A stretch of DNA of 64,000 nucleotides from an uncultured Vicinamibacterales bacterium. GTDB lineage: Bacteria > Acidobacteriota > Vicinamibacteria > Vicinamibacterales > UBA8438. Location of the stretch: the NCBI GenBank assembly GCA_958295905.1, contig OY282382.1, positions 4,770,910 to 4,834,909 on the forward strand. The letters are read 5' to 3'. The notes below the pieces were generated by a model that worked only from the letters and a program-made list of their open reading frames with translations, was not told where the DNA came from and did no database searches. Shown here in pieces: positions 1-7,628 of the stretch; the first letter of the stretch is position 1; the number at the start of each line of letters is the position of its first letter. The position numbers and the translations under genes are program-made.

Positions 1-572
1 CGGGACACGTCGGTGTGCTGGACGCGCGACGTCGGGACCGACGTGACGGTGCGCCAGACGACCCCGCGGCGGATGGTGACGCCGTGGGCGTCCAGGCGGT
101 AGCGGGTGTGCCGATACCGCACCGCCGGCCACTGGTAGCAGGCGGCGGCCGCCGCCACCGCCAACGTCACCACCGCGGCCACGAGAACGGCCGCGCGCAG
201 TCCGCCCAGCGGCGTCGCGAGGACGGCGACGAGGACCGCGACCAAGCCGGACAACGCCCCCGCCGCCACCCCGATCGCGCCGGCGAGACGCGCCGCGGTG
301 ACCGACGCCGGATCGAGCGGCTGGTCGCCGCCGCCCTCCGGAAGCCCGGCGCCGCGAACAGCGGCCGGGTGCCGGGGCGGCGGCGGGGCGCCGGCAGGGT
401 CCTCCGGCGGGCCTCCGGCCGGGGCCGCGCCCTCGGCCGCCGCCGCGTCACCTCCCGGGTCGGCGGCAGAGCCGGTCGGCGAGGCGCCGGCAGGATCCCC
501 GGGCAGGCCCTCGGCCGGGGCCGCGCCCTCGGCCGCCGCCGCGTCATTTCCGGGGTCGGCTTCGAGAGACAT
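1..572 (-). CDS. PH-domain (bPH2/YdbS-like) membrane protein, C-terminus off the left edge
   Basis: Reading the minus strand from an ATG at 572-570 gives an uninterrupted frame to the window edge (189 codons seen). Residues 1-95 are a low-complexity Ala/Gly/Pro/Asp/Glu region containing a near-repeat of the block DAAAAEGAAPA. Two hydrophobic segments follow (about 97-120 and 125-144). A bacterial PH domain then begins, with the typical RYRLDAHGVTIRRGVVWRT start and the R-x-Q-H-x-D-V element (residues 182-188) seen in YdbS/YdbT-type proteins. The family places a membrane hairpin next to a cytoplasmic PH fold; function is poorly known and probably envelope-related. No strong ribosome-binding site is visible, so the start is tentative. 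Confidence 0.75.
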   Translation of the reverse strand, partial: MSLEADPGNDAAAAEGAAPAEGLPGDPAGASPTGSAADPGGDAAAAEGAAPAGGPPEDPAGAPPPPRHPAAVRGAGLPEGGGDQPLDPASVTAARLAGAIGVAAGALSGLVAVLVAVLATPLGGLRAAVLVAAVVTLAVAAAAACYQWPAVRYRHTRYRLDAHGVTIRRGVVWRTVTSVPTSRVQHTDVS

Positions 573-598
573 GCGATGGAGTTGCGAGACCGATCATG

Positions 599-884
599 GG
601 AAGGCCGACACGTCCACACCGGGTCACCTCGACCCGAGGAACGGGCGCAGATCCTCCATCCAATTGACCACCACGTGGGATCTGCTTCAGCGTGTCGGCC
701 TGCTTGAACATCAGGAACCGCCCGTCGGGGGCGACGTCGTCTGTGAAGGCGACACGTCCACACCGGGTCACCTCGACCCGAGGAACGGGCGCAGATCCTC
801 CATCCCATTGACCACCACGTGGATCTGCTTCAGCGTGTCGGCCTGCTTGATCATCAGGAACCGCCCGTCGGGGGCGACGTCGTA
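599..884. repeat. direct repeat of the kinase 3' end (two copies, about 140 bp)
   Basis: Copy 599-738 repeats 747-884 almost exactly, apart from a few substitutions and single-base indels. The 747-884 copy contains the stop codon and last ~40 codons of the kinase-related pseudogene. The other copy lies immediately downstream of it in the direction of transcription and is not expressed as part of an obvious gene. Confidence 0.85.
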
Positions 885-1521
885 GTTGCGCGCGAGGTCG
901 TCGAGATACCGGCCCTCGAACAGCCGCACCGGCGGACGGGCGCCGAACGCGGCGCCCGTCCCGTCGACGGCGACCGCCATCATCGCCTGCCCCTGGCGAT
1001 AGAAGAGCTCCGCGCCGTCGGACGACCAGAGCGGCGCGGTGCCGCCGGCGGTCGAGATCTGGACCCGGCCGCCCATCTCGGGAAAGCGCTGCACGTAGAC
1101 CTCGTTGCGCCCGGACTCGTCCGACCGGTACGCGATCCAGCGGCCGTCCGGCGACACCGCCGGATTGCTCTCGGTGAAATCCGACACCGGCGAGCGTCTC
1201 CCCCGCGAGGCATTCCATGACGAGGAAGTCGACCGGCGGCTCCGGCTCCGACGCCGGCGCCGCCGCGCTCACCGGCCGCTGGCGGCCGACGTCGTGCAGC
1301 GTGCAGATGTTCGGGTGGTTGAGGCCCCCCACGGCGCGCGCCTCGCGCTCGAAGCGCTCGCGCAGGGCGGGGTCGGCGGACAGGTGCGCCGGCAGAACCT
1401 TGATGGCGACGGTGCGATCGAGGCGCCGGTCGGTGACCCGGTAGACCTCGCCCATGCCGCCCGCGCCGAGGGCGCCGACGACCTCGTAGGGCCCGAGCCG
1501 AACGCCTGGAGCCAGGGTCAT
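769..1521 (-). pseudogene. Ser/Thr protein kinase with PD40/WD40-like C-terminus, internal deletion
   Basis: The minus strand from ATG 1521 encodes the N-lobe of a Pkn-type kinase: the glycine loop GAGGMGEVY, the VAIK lysine, and the helix-C region ending in LNHPNICTLHD and LVMECLAGETLA. At about 1200-1187 the sequence jumps, in another frame, to the last ~130 residues of the usual extracellular PD40/WD40-like sensor (NPAVSPDGRWIAYRSDESG ... APDGRFLMIKQ), ending at 768-770. The catalytic loop, DFG, activation segment, transmembrane helix and most of the propeller are missing. Intact members of this Acidobacteriota family are around 850-900 residues. The frame change means no fusion protein can be made, so this is a pseudogene formed by an internal deletion. 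Confidence 0.8.
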
Positions 1522-1778
1522 GGGCTGGGTGCGTCGGGCCGCGTGCACCGGACCGACGGCCTGGATTCAGCCTATCACGGCCCGACGGTCCGCCGCGGGG
1601 GGCGCTCGACCGCGAGAAGCGCACGTTTTCGCAGCGCCGCCCGGAAGCCGCCCGCGGTGGAACGGTTCCCGAGTCAGGCTTCCGCGCCACGGGATTGAAG
1701 CGCCACCGCGCAACCGGAATGCTAAGATCGCCGGTCAAGGCGGCTCGTCTCCCCTGACCGCCACCCGAACGAGGCCAC

Positions 1779-3110
1779 ATGGGCAAGCCGACCCGCACCA
1801 CGGTCCGCACACCGGAATCCGCCGCGCCCGTCGGGCGGCGCCGCTTCCTGCAGGCAGTGGGCGCCGGAGCCGGGGCCGCCCTCGCCGCCGGCGGCGGGCC
1901 GCCGCCGGTCCGCGCCGTGGGCGGACGGACGCATGCGGCGCCGCCGCGGCCGTCACCCGACGTGGCGGTGGTCGGCGCGGGGACCTTCGGCATGTGGACG
2001 GCGCTGCACCTGCAGCGCCTGGGCGCCCGCGTGACGGTGGTCGACGCCTACGGCGCGGGGAACTCCCGGCAGACCTCCGGCGGCGAGACCCGGGGCGTCC
2101 GCACGTCGTACGGCAACCGCCCGCACGGGGCGCTGTGGACCGACTGGGCGGGAAGGGCCATCGAGCGGTGGCTCGCGTGGGACGAGGAAGGGCGCGACCG
2201 GCTGCTGCCCCGGCTCTTCTTCCAGACCGGGGATCTGATTCTGCGCGAGGCGGCCAACCGGTACTTCTCCGAGACGCGCCGCCACTGGGACGCCCTGGGC
2301 AACCCCTACGAGGTGCTGGAACCGGAGGAGGTCGCCTACCGTTGGCCCTGGATCCGCTACGACAACCTCGGGGCCGCGCTCTATGAGCCGGGCGCGGGCG
2401 TCGTCCGGGCGCGGCGGGCCATCGAGTCGGCGGCCCGCGTCTTCGAAGAGGAAGGCGGTGCCATCCGGATCGACCGCGCCGCCTTCGGTCCGCGGGACGG
2501 GCGGTCCCTCGCCGCCCTCCAACTCCAATCCGGCGAGTCCCTGTCGGCGCAGACGTTCATCCTCGCCTGCGGCCCGTGGTTCCCCAAGGTGCTGCCCGAG
2601 CTGATGGGACAGCGCATCCGCATCGCCATGGGCCACGTCTTCTATTTCGCGGCGCCCCCCGGCGACACCCGCTTCTCCTATCCGCACATGCCCAGCTACG
2701 GGGTGCCGGGCTGCACCGGCTGGCCGGCCCTGCCCCCCGACCACCGCGGATTCCGCGTGCGCACCGGCGGCCGCGCCCCGGAGGACCCCGACCTGTCCGA
2801 TCGCTGGATCGCGCCCGAGTACCACGACCGCCCGCGCCAGATCCTGGAACGGCACTTTCCCGACCTTGTCGGGGCGCCCATCAACGAGACCCGGGCCTGC
2901 CACTACGAGAGCAGCGTCGACGGGAACTTCATCGTCGACACCCACCCCGACTTCGACAACGTGTGGCTCGCCGGCGGCGGCTCCGCGGAGGCCTTCAAGT
3001 TCGGACCGGTGCTCGGCGACTACATCGCCCACCGGGTGCTCGACGACGACCGCGAGCCCGAGCTGGCGGACGGCTTCCGCCTGAAGGAGGCGGAGTTCGA
3101 GCCGCGATAG
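1779..3110 (+). CDS. Tat-exported FAD-dependent oxidoreductase (DAO/sarcosine-oxidase-like)
   Basis: 443 residues. A twin-arginine signal (RRRFLQAVGAGAGAALAAGG) lies at about residues 16-36, so the folded flavoprotein is probably exported. The dinucleotide-binding motif VVGAGTFGMWTALHLQRLGA and its terminal acidic residue (VVDAYG) follow at about 65-90. The remainder fits the DAO superfamily: TSGGETRGVRTSYG, a C-terminal substrate lobe with CHYESSVDGNFIVD, and a final FAD-binding stretch WLAGGGSAEAFKFGPVLGD. Relatives oxidise N-methyl or free amino acids such as sarcosine or N-methyltryptophan, releasing H2O2; the substrate here cannot be read from sequence. The gene appears monocistronic, with the ABC ATPase gene starting 146 bp further on. 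Confidence 0.85.
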   Translation: MGKPTRTTVRTPESAAPVGRRRFLQAVGAGAGAALAAGGGPPPVRAVGGRTHAAPPRPSPDVAVVGAGTFGMWTALHLQRLGARVTVVDAYGAGNSRQTSGGETRGVRTSYGNRPHGALWTDWAGRAIERWLAWDEEGRDRLLPRLFFQTGDLILREAANRYFSETRRHWDALGNPYEVLEPEEVAYRWPWIRYDNLGAALYEPGAGVVRARRAIESAARVFEEEGGAIRIDRAAFGPRDGRSLAALQLQSGESLSAQTFILACGPWFPKVLPELMGQRIRIAMGHVFYFAAPPGDTRFSYPHMPSYGVPGCTGWPALPPDHRGFRVRTGGRAPEDPDLSDRWIAPEYHDRPRQILERHFPDLVGAPINETRACHYESSVDGNFIVDTHPDFDNVWLAGGGSAEAFKFGPVLGDYIAHRVLDDDREPELADGFRLKEAEFEPR

Positions 3111-3256
3111 GCCGGCTCCGTCAGCCCGATGCCTCCTCCCGTACCGGCGATTCCGAGCATGACGTCTGTCGGGCGTCCCGGGAAGGCCGGCTCTCCCCGG
3201 ATCGTGCCGATACACCATCCCGGCGTTTCTGGAATCCCCGACAGGAGCCACCGCCG

Positions 3257-4627
3257 ATGCTGAACCGCCTGAGGCTCGAGAACTTCAAGGCGTGGCGTGA
3301 AGCCGATCTGACCTTCGGCAAGGTGACCGGCTTCTTCGGCGCCAACAGCGCCGGCAAGAGCAGCCTCCTCCAGTTTCTTCTGCTGCTCAAGCACACGAGG
3401 AATGCCACCGACCGAGGGTCGATCCTCGATTTCGGCGGTCCGCGCGAGTTGGTGAACCTGGGAGGATTCACCGACGTCGTTCACGGCCATGCCGAGGACG
3501 AACGCATAAGGTGGATACTCGACTGGATGCTCCCCCAACCCCTGAAGATCACAGACCCCGAAAAACCCCGCGGTAGACCGCGCTTCACCGGCGCACGCCT
3601 GCAGACCCAGTTCGAGGTCGGCTACCACGACAAGCGCCTGTGGCCTCGGGAGCTGGCCTACAAGTTCTCCGATGTGTGTTTCAGGGTGCAACCGGCGGCG
3701 GAAGCGAAACGGAAATTCACACTGGAAACCGACAGCCGGTACTTCCGATTCAAGCGCACGCAGGGGCGTGCGTGGCCGCTTTCGCATCCCGTCAAGACCT
3801 ACCTGTTTCCCAATGAGGTAAGGAGCTACTATCAGAACGCAGACTTCCTCGGTAAATTCGAACTCGCATACGAAAAGCTGATGGACTCGTTGTACTATCT
3901 CGGCCCGCTGCGTGAGTATCCGCATCGGGAATATCACTGGAGCGGATCCAGCCCGGAGGGCGTCGGTCAGCGCGGCGAGCGGACCGTGGACGCCATACTC
4001 ACCGCCACGCGAGACGGCGAGACGAGGCGCCTCCAGCCCAAAGCGAAGGGTGTACGGAAGAAGTCGTTTCAGGCGACGATCGCCCACTGGCTGAACAAGC
4101 TGGGGCTGATTCACGACTTTCATCTCGATGAAATCGCGAAGGGCACGAACCTGTATCGAGCGACCGTGAAAACCTCCTCATCAAGCGCACCGACGGCACT
4201 GCCGGACGTCGGTTTCGGCGTATCTCAGGTCCTGCCCGCCCTGGTCCTGCTCTACTACGTCCCGGAAGGCTCGACGGTGCTCATGGAACAGCCCGAGATC
4301 CATCTTCATCCCGCGGTGCAGAGCGGTCTCGCCGACGTGATGCTGAACGTCGCTCGCGTGCGAAACGTGCAGATCGTCGTGGAGAGCCACAGCGAGCACC
4401 TGATGCGGCGCCTGCAACGGCGGGTAGCCGAAGAAAAGGCATCCTCGGAAGACGTGAGGTTGTATTTCGTATCCTCGAATCGAGGCGCAGCCCAGCTCTC
4501 GGATCTGCGTCTGAACGAATGGGGAGAGATCGAGAACTGGCCGGACAACTTCTTCGGCGACGAGATGGGCGAGATAGCCGCAATCTCCGAGGCGTCCTTG
4601 AGAAGACGGATGGAGCGGTCCGGATGA
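3257..4627 (+). CDS. OLD-like/ABC-type AAA ATPase with DUF3696 C-terminus
   Basis: 456 residues from ATG 3257, preceded by a good ribosome-binding site (CAGGAG at 3242-3247). A longer in-frame extension upstream only overlaps the flavoprotein gene and is rejected. The N-terminus LRLENFKAWREADLTFG and Walker A GANSAGKSS (about 28-36) are typical of OLD/RecF-like ABC ATPases. Walker B with its catalytic acid and the following histidine is VLMEQPEIHLHP (about 341-352), and the H-loop region is VESHSEHLMRRLQRR. The tail LRLNEWGEIENWPDNFFGDE is the DUF3696 signature. No nuclease domain is fused, so the effector should be in trans. The next gene overlaps it by 4 bp (ATGA), implying translational coupling. 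Such ATPases are commonly sensor or motor components of anti-phage systems. Confidence 0.88.
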   Translation: MLNRLRLENFKAWREADLTFGKVTGFFGANSAGKSSLLQFLLLLKHTRNATDRGSILDFGGPRELVNLGGFTDVVHGHAEDERIRWILDWMLPQPLKITDPEKPRGRPRFTGARLQTQFEVGYHDKRLWPRELAYKFSDVCFRVQPAAEAKRKFTLETDSRYFRFKRTQGRAWPLSHPVKTYLFPNEVRSYYQNADFLGKFELAYEKLMDSLYYLGPLREYPHREYHWSGSSPEGVGQRGERTVDAILTATRDGETRRLQPKAKGVRKKSFQATIAHWLNKLGLIHDFHLDEIAKGTNLYRATVKTSSSSAPTALPDVGFGVSQVLPALVLLYYVPEGSTVLMEQPEIHLHPAVQSGLADVMLNVARVRNVQIVVESHSEHLMRRLQRRVAEEKASSEDVRLYFVSSNRGAAQLSDLRLNEWGEIENWPDNFFGDEMGEIAAISEASLRRRMERSG

Positions 4628-5115
4628 CGGCTTTCGTCGTGGACACGAACGTCGCGATAGTCGCGAATGGTCGTGGGACCCATGCTGATCTTCAGTGTCA
4701 GCGGTCGTGCGTGGAGAGGCTTGCGACCGTCGTCAGGGAGGAAATCATCGCCATTGACGACGCCGGTTTGATTCTCGCGGAGTACGCAAGCCGCCTCAGT
4801 CGCTCCGGACAACCGGGCATGGGCGACGCATTCCTCAAGCACCTGTTCGACCATCAGTATCAACTTGGTCGGGTTCGAAGGATCACGGTGAGGCCAACCG
4901 CCGACACCCAACGGGGCTTCCAGGAGCTCCCGGAGAACACCCTCGATCGTTCGGACCGTAAGTTCCTTGCCGTCGCCGTCGTCGCAAAGGCCGCCCTTCT
5001 GAATGCCACCGACAGCGATTGGAACGAGCAGAGAGCACTGCTGAACCGTCTCCAGGTACACGTCCACCAGCTCTGTCCGCAGCACGCCTCGAAGGCGGCC
5101 GGGCCCGACCGATGA
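4624..5115 (+). CDS. PIN-domain ribonuclease, partner of the upstream ABC ATPase
   Basis: 163 residues; its ATG overlaps the ATPase stop codon (ATGA at 4624-4627). The PIN-fold acidic residues are present: D7 in FVVDTNVAI, E53 in LILAEYASRL, D108/D111 in LDRSDRKFLAVA, and D130/D132 in LNATDSDWNE. PIN proteins are metal-dependent RNases, often toxins that cut tRNA or rRNA. Here no small VapB-type antitoxin precedes it. Instead it is coupled to an ABC ATPase and followed 31 bp later by an RNA ligase gene, so the ATPase is the likely regulator. Function is inferred from fold and context. Confidence 0.82.
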   Translation: MTAFVVDTNVAIVANGRGTHADLQCQRSCVERLATVVREEIIAIDDAGLILAEYASRLSRSGQPGMGDAFLKHLFDHQYQLGRVRRITVRPTADTQRGFQELPENTLDRSDRKFLAVAVVAKAALLNATDSDWNEQRALLNRLQVHVHQLCPQHASKAAGPDR

Positions 5116-5146
5116 TGCAGATGATGCAGGGAGGGCAAACTACGGA

Positions 5147-5803
5147 ATGCCGCCAGTCCCGAAGTATCCCGGCACCCCGTACTGGCCATGGTCGCCGGCC
5201 ACCGGTCGGGACGACGACATGCACGCGAATCCCGAGCGCTTCGTGGGGGACACCGTGGTGATGACCGAAAAGCTGGACGGGGGCAATACGCTGCTCCATG
5301 CCGGCGCGGTCTACGGACGGAGCGTTTCGGCGCCTTCGAAGGGCAAGTGGATGGCCATGGTGAAGAAGCACCACGCCTGGAAGGTGACCGAACCGGAGGT
5401 CTATCTCTACGGCGAGGACATCTACGGCGTGCGCAGCATCGCGTACGAGCCCGTGGCGGAAGAGCAGACCTTCCACGCCTTTGCGCTTCGGCGCGGCGAG
5501 GGCCGGTTCGGCTCGTTCGCCGAGGTCGAGGAATACGCGAGCCGCCGAGAGATACCGGTCGTGCCCGTTCTGTTCAGGGGTTGCTTCCGCTCGGTGGCCG
5601 AGATCCGCGCGTTCGTGGATAGGGCCCACGGCGAACCGTCCGCGCTCGGCGGCGAGCGGGAGGGTGTCGTGTTGAGGCTGGCGCGGGGATTCCCGGCGGC
5701 AGAGTTCCCGGACAACGTCTGCAAGAGTGTTCGCATCGACCACGTGCAGACGGACGAACACTGGACCCGAAGCTGGAGGCCGTGCCGAATCGCACGGCGT
5801 TGA
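5147..5803 (+). CDS. ATP-dependent RNA ligase (Rnl2-like nucleotidyltransferase)
   Basis: 218 residues. All nucleotidyltransferase motifs can be read: motif I EKLDGGNTLLH with the predicted AMP-accepting lysine K42; motif III YLYGEDIYG (86-94); IIIa FHAFAL (109-114); motif IV EGVVLRL (172-178); motif V KSVR (193-196), followed by the family tail HVQTDEHW. The N-terminal KYPGTPYWPWSP block also belongs to this RNA ligase family and supports the ATG at 5147. The reaction would be ATP-dependent sealing of 5'-phosphate/3'-hydroxyl RNA ends. There is no extra C-terminal domain, as is usual for the small bacterial members. Placement directly after an ATPase-PIN nuclease pair suggests repair of RNA cut by, or in opposition to, that nuclease. 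Confidence 0.85.
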   Translation: MPPVPKYPGTPYWPWSPATGRDDDMHANPERFVGDTVVMTEKLDGGNTLLHAGAVYGRSVSAPSKGKWMAMVKKHHAWKVTEPEVYLYGEDIYGVRSIAYEPVAEEQTFHAFALRRGEGRFGSFAEVEEYASRREIPVVPVLFRGCFRSVAEIRAFVDRAHGEPSALGGEREGVVLRLARGFPAAEFPDNVCKSVRIDHVQTDEHWTRSWRPCRIARR

Positions 5804-6135
5804 CGGCTGCTGTCACCCTGCCGAGAGGGCCTCCGCCGCCGGACCTGGTCATCGCAGCCTGCGCCCCACCACCCTGGTGCGGAGCGGAAACCGCGGACAC
5901 GGATTTCGAGTGACCGGGCGGCCTCTGGCGCGGGCGCGGGAGTCATGACCGACTACACGCCCGGCAGTGCGCCCGCCGGTCTTCCCTGTCCGCCACGCGG
6001 GGATGGTCGACGCGGCCGGCGTTCCACGGCCGCGCAGCCGGCGGCGGCGTGAGCCGGACGGCCGCCGAGGCCGCGCAACCACGTTGGTGCGCGTGATGCC
6101 GCCGTCGAAGGTGGAGCCGAGGCCGCGGCCCCGCC
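5804..6135. other. intergenic region, no gene seen
   Basis: Reading frames here are arginine- and proline-rich shadows without start context or recognisable motifs. Nothing further is supported before the VOC relic at 6136. Confidence 0.5.
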
Positions 6136-6225
6136 TCAGAGGCCGCGCAACCCCTCCGTCAGCGCAATGGACACCCCCCAGGGGTCGGTCAGGAAGGCAT
6201 AGCCGACGGCTCGCCCCCGATTCGA
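6136..6225 (-). pseudogene. C-terminal fragment of a VOC/glyoxalase-family protein
   Basis: The minus strand ending at TGA (6138-6136) reads RAVGYAFLTDPWGVSIALTEGLRGL, matching the final strand and tail of many glyoxalase/VOC proteins (usually YAF-x-DPWG-x-x-I-x-LTE). Only about 25-30 codons remain. Upstream in the gene direction the sequence runs straight into a dispersed intergenic repeat (6206-6343), so the body of the gene has been lost. The short length limits confidence. Confidence 0.5.
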
Positions 6226-6343
6226 GGGGTCGCCACCCGGCCGATGTCGCGTGAAACCCACGATTCAGCACGTCCGGAGCCCCAGGACCCGCCACGATTC
6301 CGCCTGCGCACGGCGGTGGCGGAGCGTGGGATGGTCCTGGCGA
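6206..6343 (+). repeat. dispersed intergenic repeat, family C copy 1
   Basis: This segment matches 61078-61223 at most positions, including the long shared core CCACGATTCCGCCTGCGCAC and the following GGCGGTGGCGGAGCGTGGGA. No protein motif is recognised in either copy. It sits just before the end of the AAA_14/DUF4143 gene and abuts the VOC relic. Confidence 0.75.
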
Positions 6344-6363
6344 TGGGGCGATGGCGCAGACGC

Positions 6364-7539
6364 CTACCCCGGATCGACGAGCAGCTCCCCGTCCCAGAGC
6401 CGGCGCAGGAACTCCATGACGGGCAGAATCAGGATGCCGTCGACCACGCGGGCGGCGGTCTCCCGGCAGATCACGATCCGTTCCGCCAGCGGCGTCTCCT
6501 CGGCCAACCGCCGCAGGCCGGTCAGATCGCGGCGGGTCACCGCGCCGGTCGCCTTCACCTCGATCGCGGCGGTTTCACCCACGACGAAATCGACCTCCGA
6601 ACCGTCGGCGGTGCGCCAGAAGGTCAGCGGCCGGGCGTCGCGGGCATAAGAGAGCCACGCGCGCAGCTCGCAGAAGATCAGTTGTTCCAGCGCCAGACCG
6701 AACGCCGGGCTCCCCGCCTCGACGCGGGTGATGCCGGCGAGCAGATTGGCGACGCCGACATCGAAGAAGTACAGCTTGGCGCGGGACGCCGGTTTGCGGC
6801 GGGGCCGGCGGGACGTGAACGGCGGCAGCAGCGTCGCGAGCAGGGTATCCTGCAATACCCGGAAGTACTCGCGGACGGTGCGCGGGGGCACGGCGGCGTC
6901 GGAAGCCAGCCGCTCGAACACGATCGGCTGGCCGCGGCTCACCGCCGCGGCGGTGAGGAACCGTGAGAACGGTTCGATGCCCCTCACCAAACCCTCCGCC
7001 TGAACCTCCAGTTGCAGGTAGTTGCCGCAATAGGCGCGGAGATCCTCGATGGGGTCCGAGGAGAAATAGACCGACGGAATGCCTCCGACGTTGACGGCGC
7101 GCAGCAGGTCCCAGCCCGGCACCTCCGCCGAGACGAACGGAAACAGCAGGCGCGTCCGCGCCCGTCCGCCCAGCAGGTTCACGCCGCCGCGCCTGAGCTT
7201 CGCCGGGCTGCTCGCGGCCAGCACGAACCGGAGTCCCCGGCCCTCCATCAGGTCGTGCACGTCGTCGAGGAGGCTCGGCAGCTTCTGGATCTCGTCGATG
7301 ATGACGGGGCCGCCGGCGCCGGGTACGGCCGCCAGCTCGGCGCGCAGCCGCCCCGGCTCCCGCGACAGGCGCAGGAACACGTCGCCCTGCAGCAGATTGA
7401 ACCACGGCGACTCGGGAAAACGCCGGCGCAGACAGGTGGTCTTGCCGGTCTGGCGTGGTCCGAAGAGAAACACGGAGCGGTCGCGCAGATCGCGGGCGAT
7501 GTCGAGCCGCCGCGGCAGTGCGGTCGTGTCCTCCACCAA
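6364..7539 (-). CDS. AAA_14/DUF4143 ATP-binding protein
   Basis: 391 residues. Walker A GPRQTGKTT lies at about 27-35 and Walker B VIIDEIQKLP at about 79-88, followed by the sensor region RFVLAASSPAKLRRGG. The second half is the DUF4143 domain: a winged-helix-like part (FERLASDAAVPPRTVREYF), a LYFFDVGVANLL motif and a nuclease-like GSEVDFVVG ... AIEVKAT core resembling PD-(D/E)XK folds. This is a widespread, often horizontally transferred family with no settled function; defence or mobile-element roles have been suggested. It is transcribed away from the palindrome at 7563-7591. Length is close to the family norm (about 380-400). Confidence 0.88.
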   Translation of the reverse strand: MVEDTTALPRRLDIARDLRDRSVFLFGPRQTGKTTCLRRRFPESPWFNLLQGDVFLRLSREPGRLRAELAAVPGAGGPVIIDEIQKLPSLLDDVHDLMEGRGLRFVLAASSPAKLRRGGVNLLGGRARTRLLFPFVSAEVPGWDLLRAVNVGGIPSVYFSSDPIEDLRAYCGNYLQLEVQAEGLVRGIEPFSRFLTAAAVSRGQPIVFERLASDAAVPPRTVREYFRVLQDTLLATLLPPFTSRRPRRKPASRAKLYFFDVGVANLLAGITRVEAGSPAFGLALEQLIFCELRAWLSYARDARPLTFWRTADGSEVDFVVGETAAIEVKATGAVTRRDLTGLRRLAEETPLAERIVICRETAARVVDGILILPVMEFLRRLWDGELLVDPG

Positions 7540-7562
7540 GACGGGATCATTCTAGCAATACT

Positions 7563-7591
7563 GTTGCCGAAAAAACCTCTTTTTCGGCAAC
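7563..7591. terminator. perfect 12-bp hairpin between AAA_14 and DUF5916 genes
   Basis: GTTGCCGAAAAA and TTTTTCGGCAAC form a perfect 12-bp stem with a 5-nt loop. It lies 38 bp beyond the stop of the minus-strand DUF5916 gene and 24 bp upstream of the AAA_14 start. The A/T-rich top of the stem could act as a terminator for DUF5916. Its position also allows it to be an operator for the AAA_14 gene. Confidence 0.55.
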
Positions 7592-7628
7592 TTGTCTGCC
7601 GATTCGGCGCCTCTCGGCGCCGGCGCGG

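Noticed and set aside
15-707. plus-strand frames over the first 700 bp
   Set aside because: Composition is almost entirely Arg/Gly/Asp/Pro. The minus strand encodes the PH-domain protein and kinase relic instead.
2576-3256. Upstream extension of the ABC ATPase frame to 2576
   Set aside because: The extension overlaps the flavoprotein gene and has shadow composition. ATG 3257 starts exactly at the family N-terminus with a ribosome-binding site.
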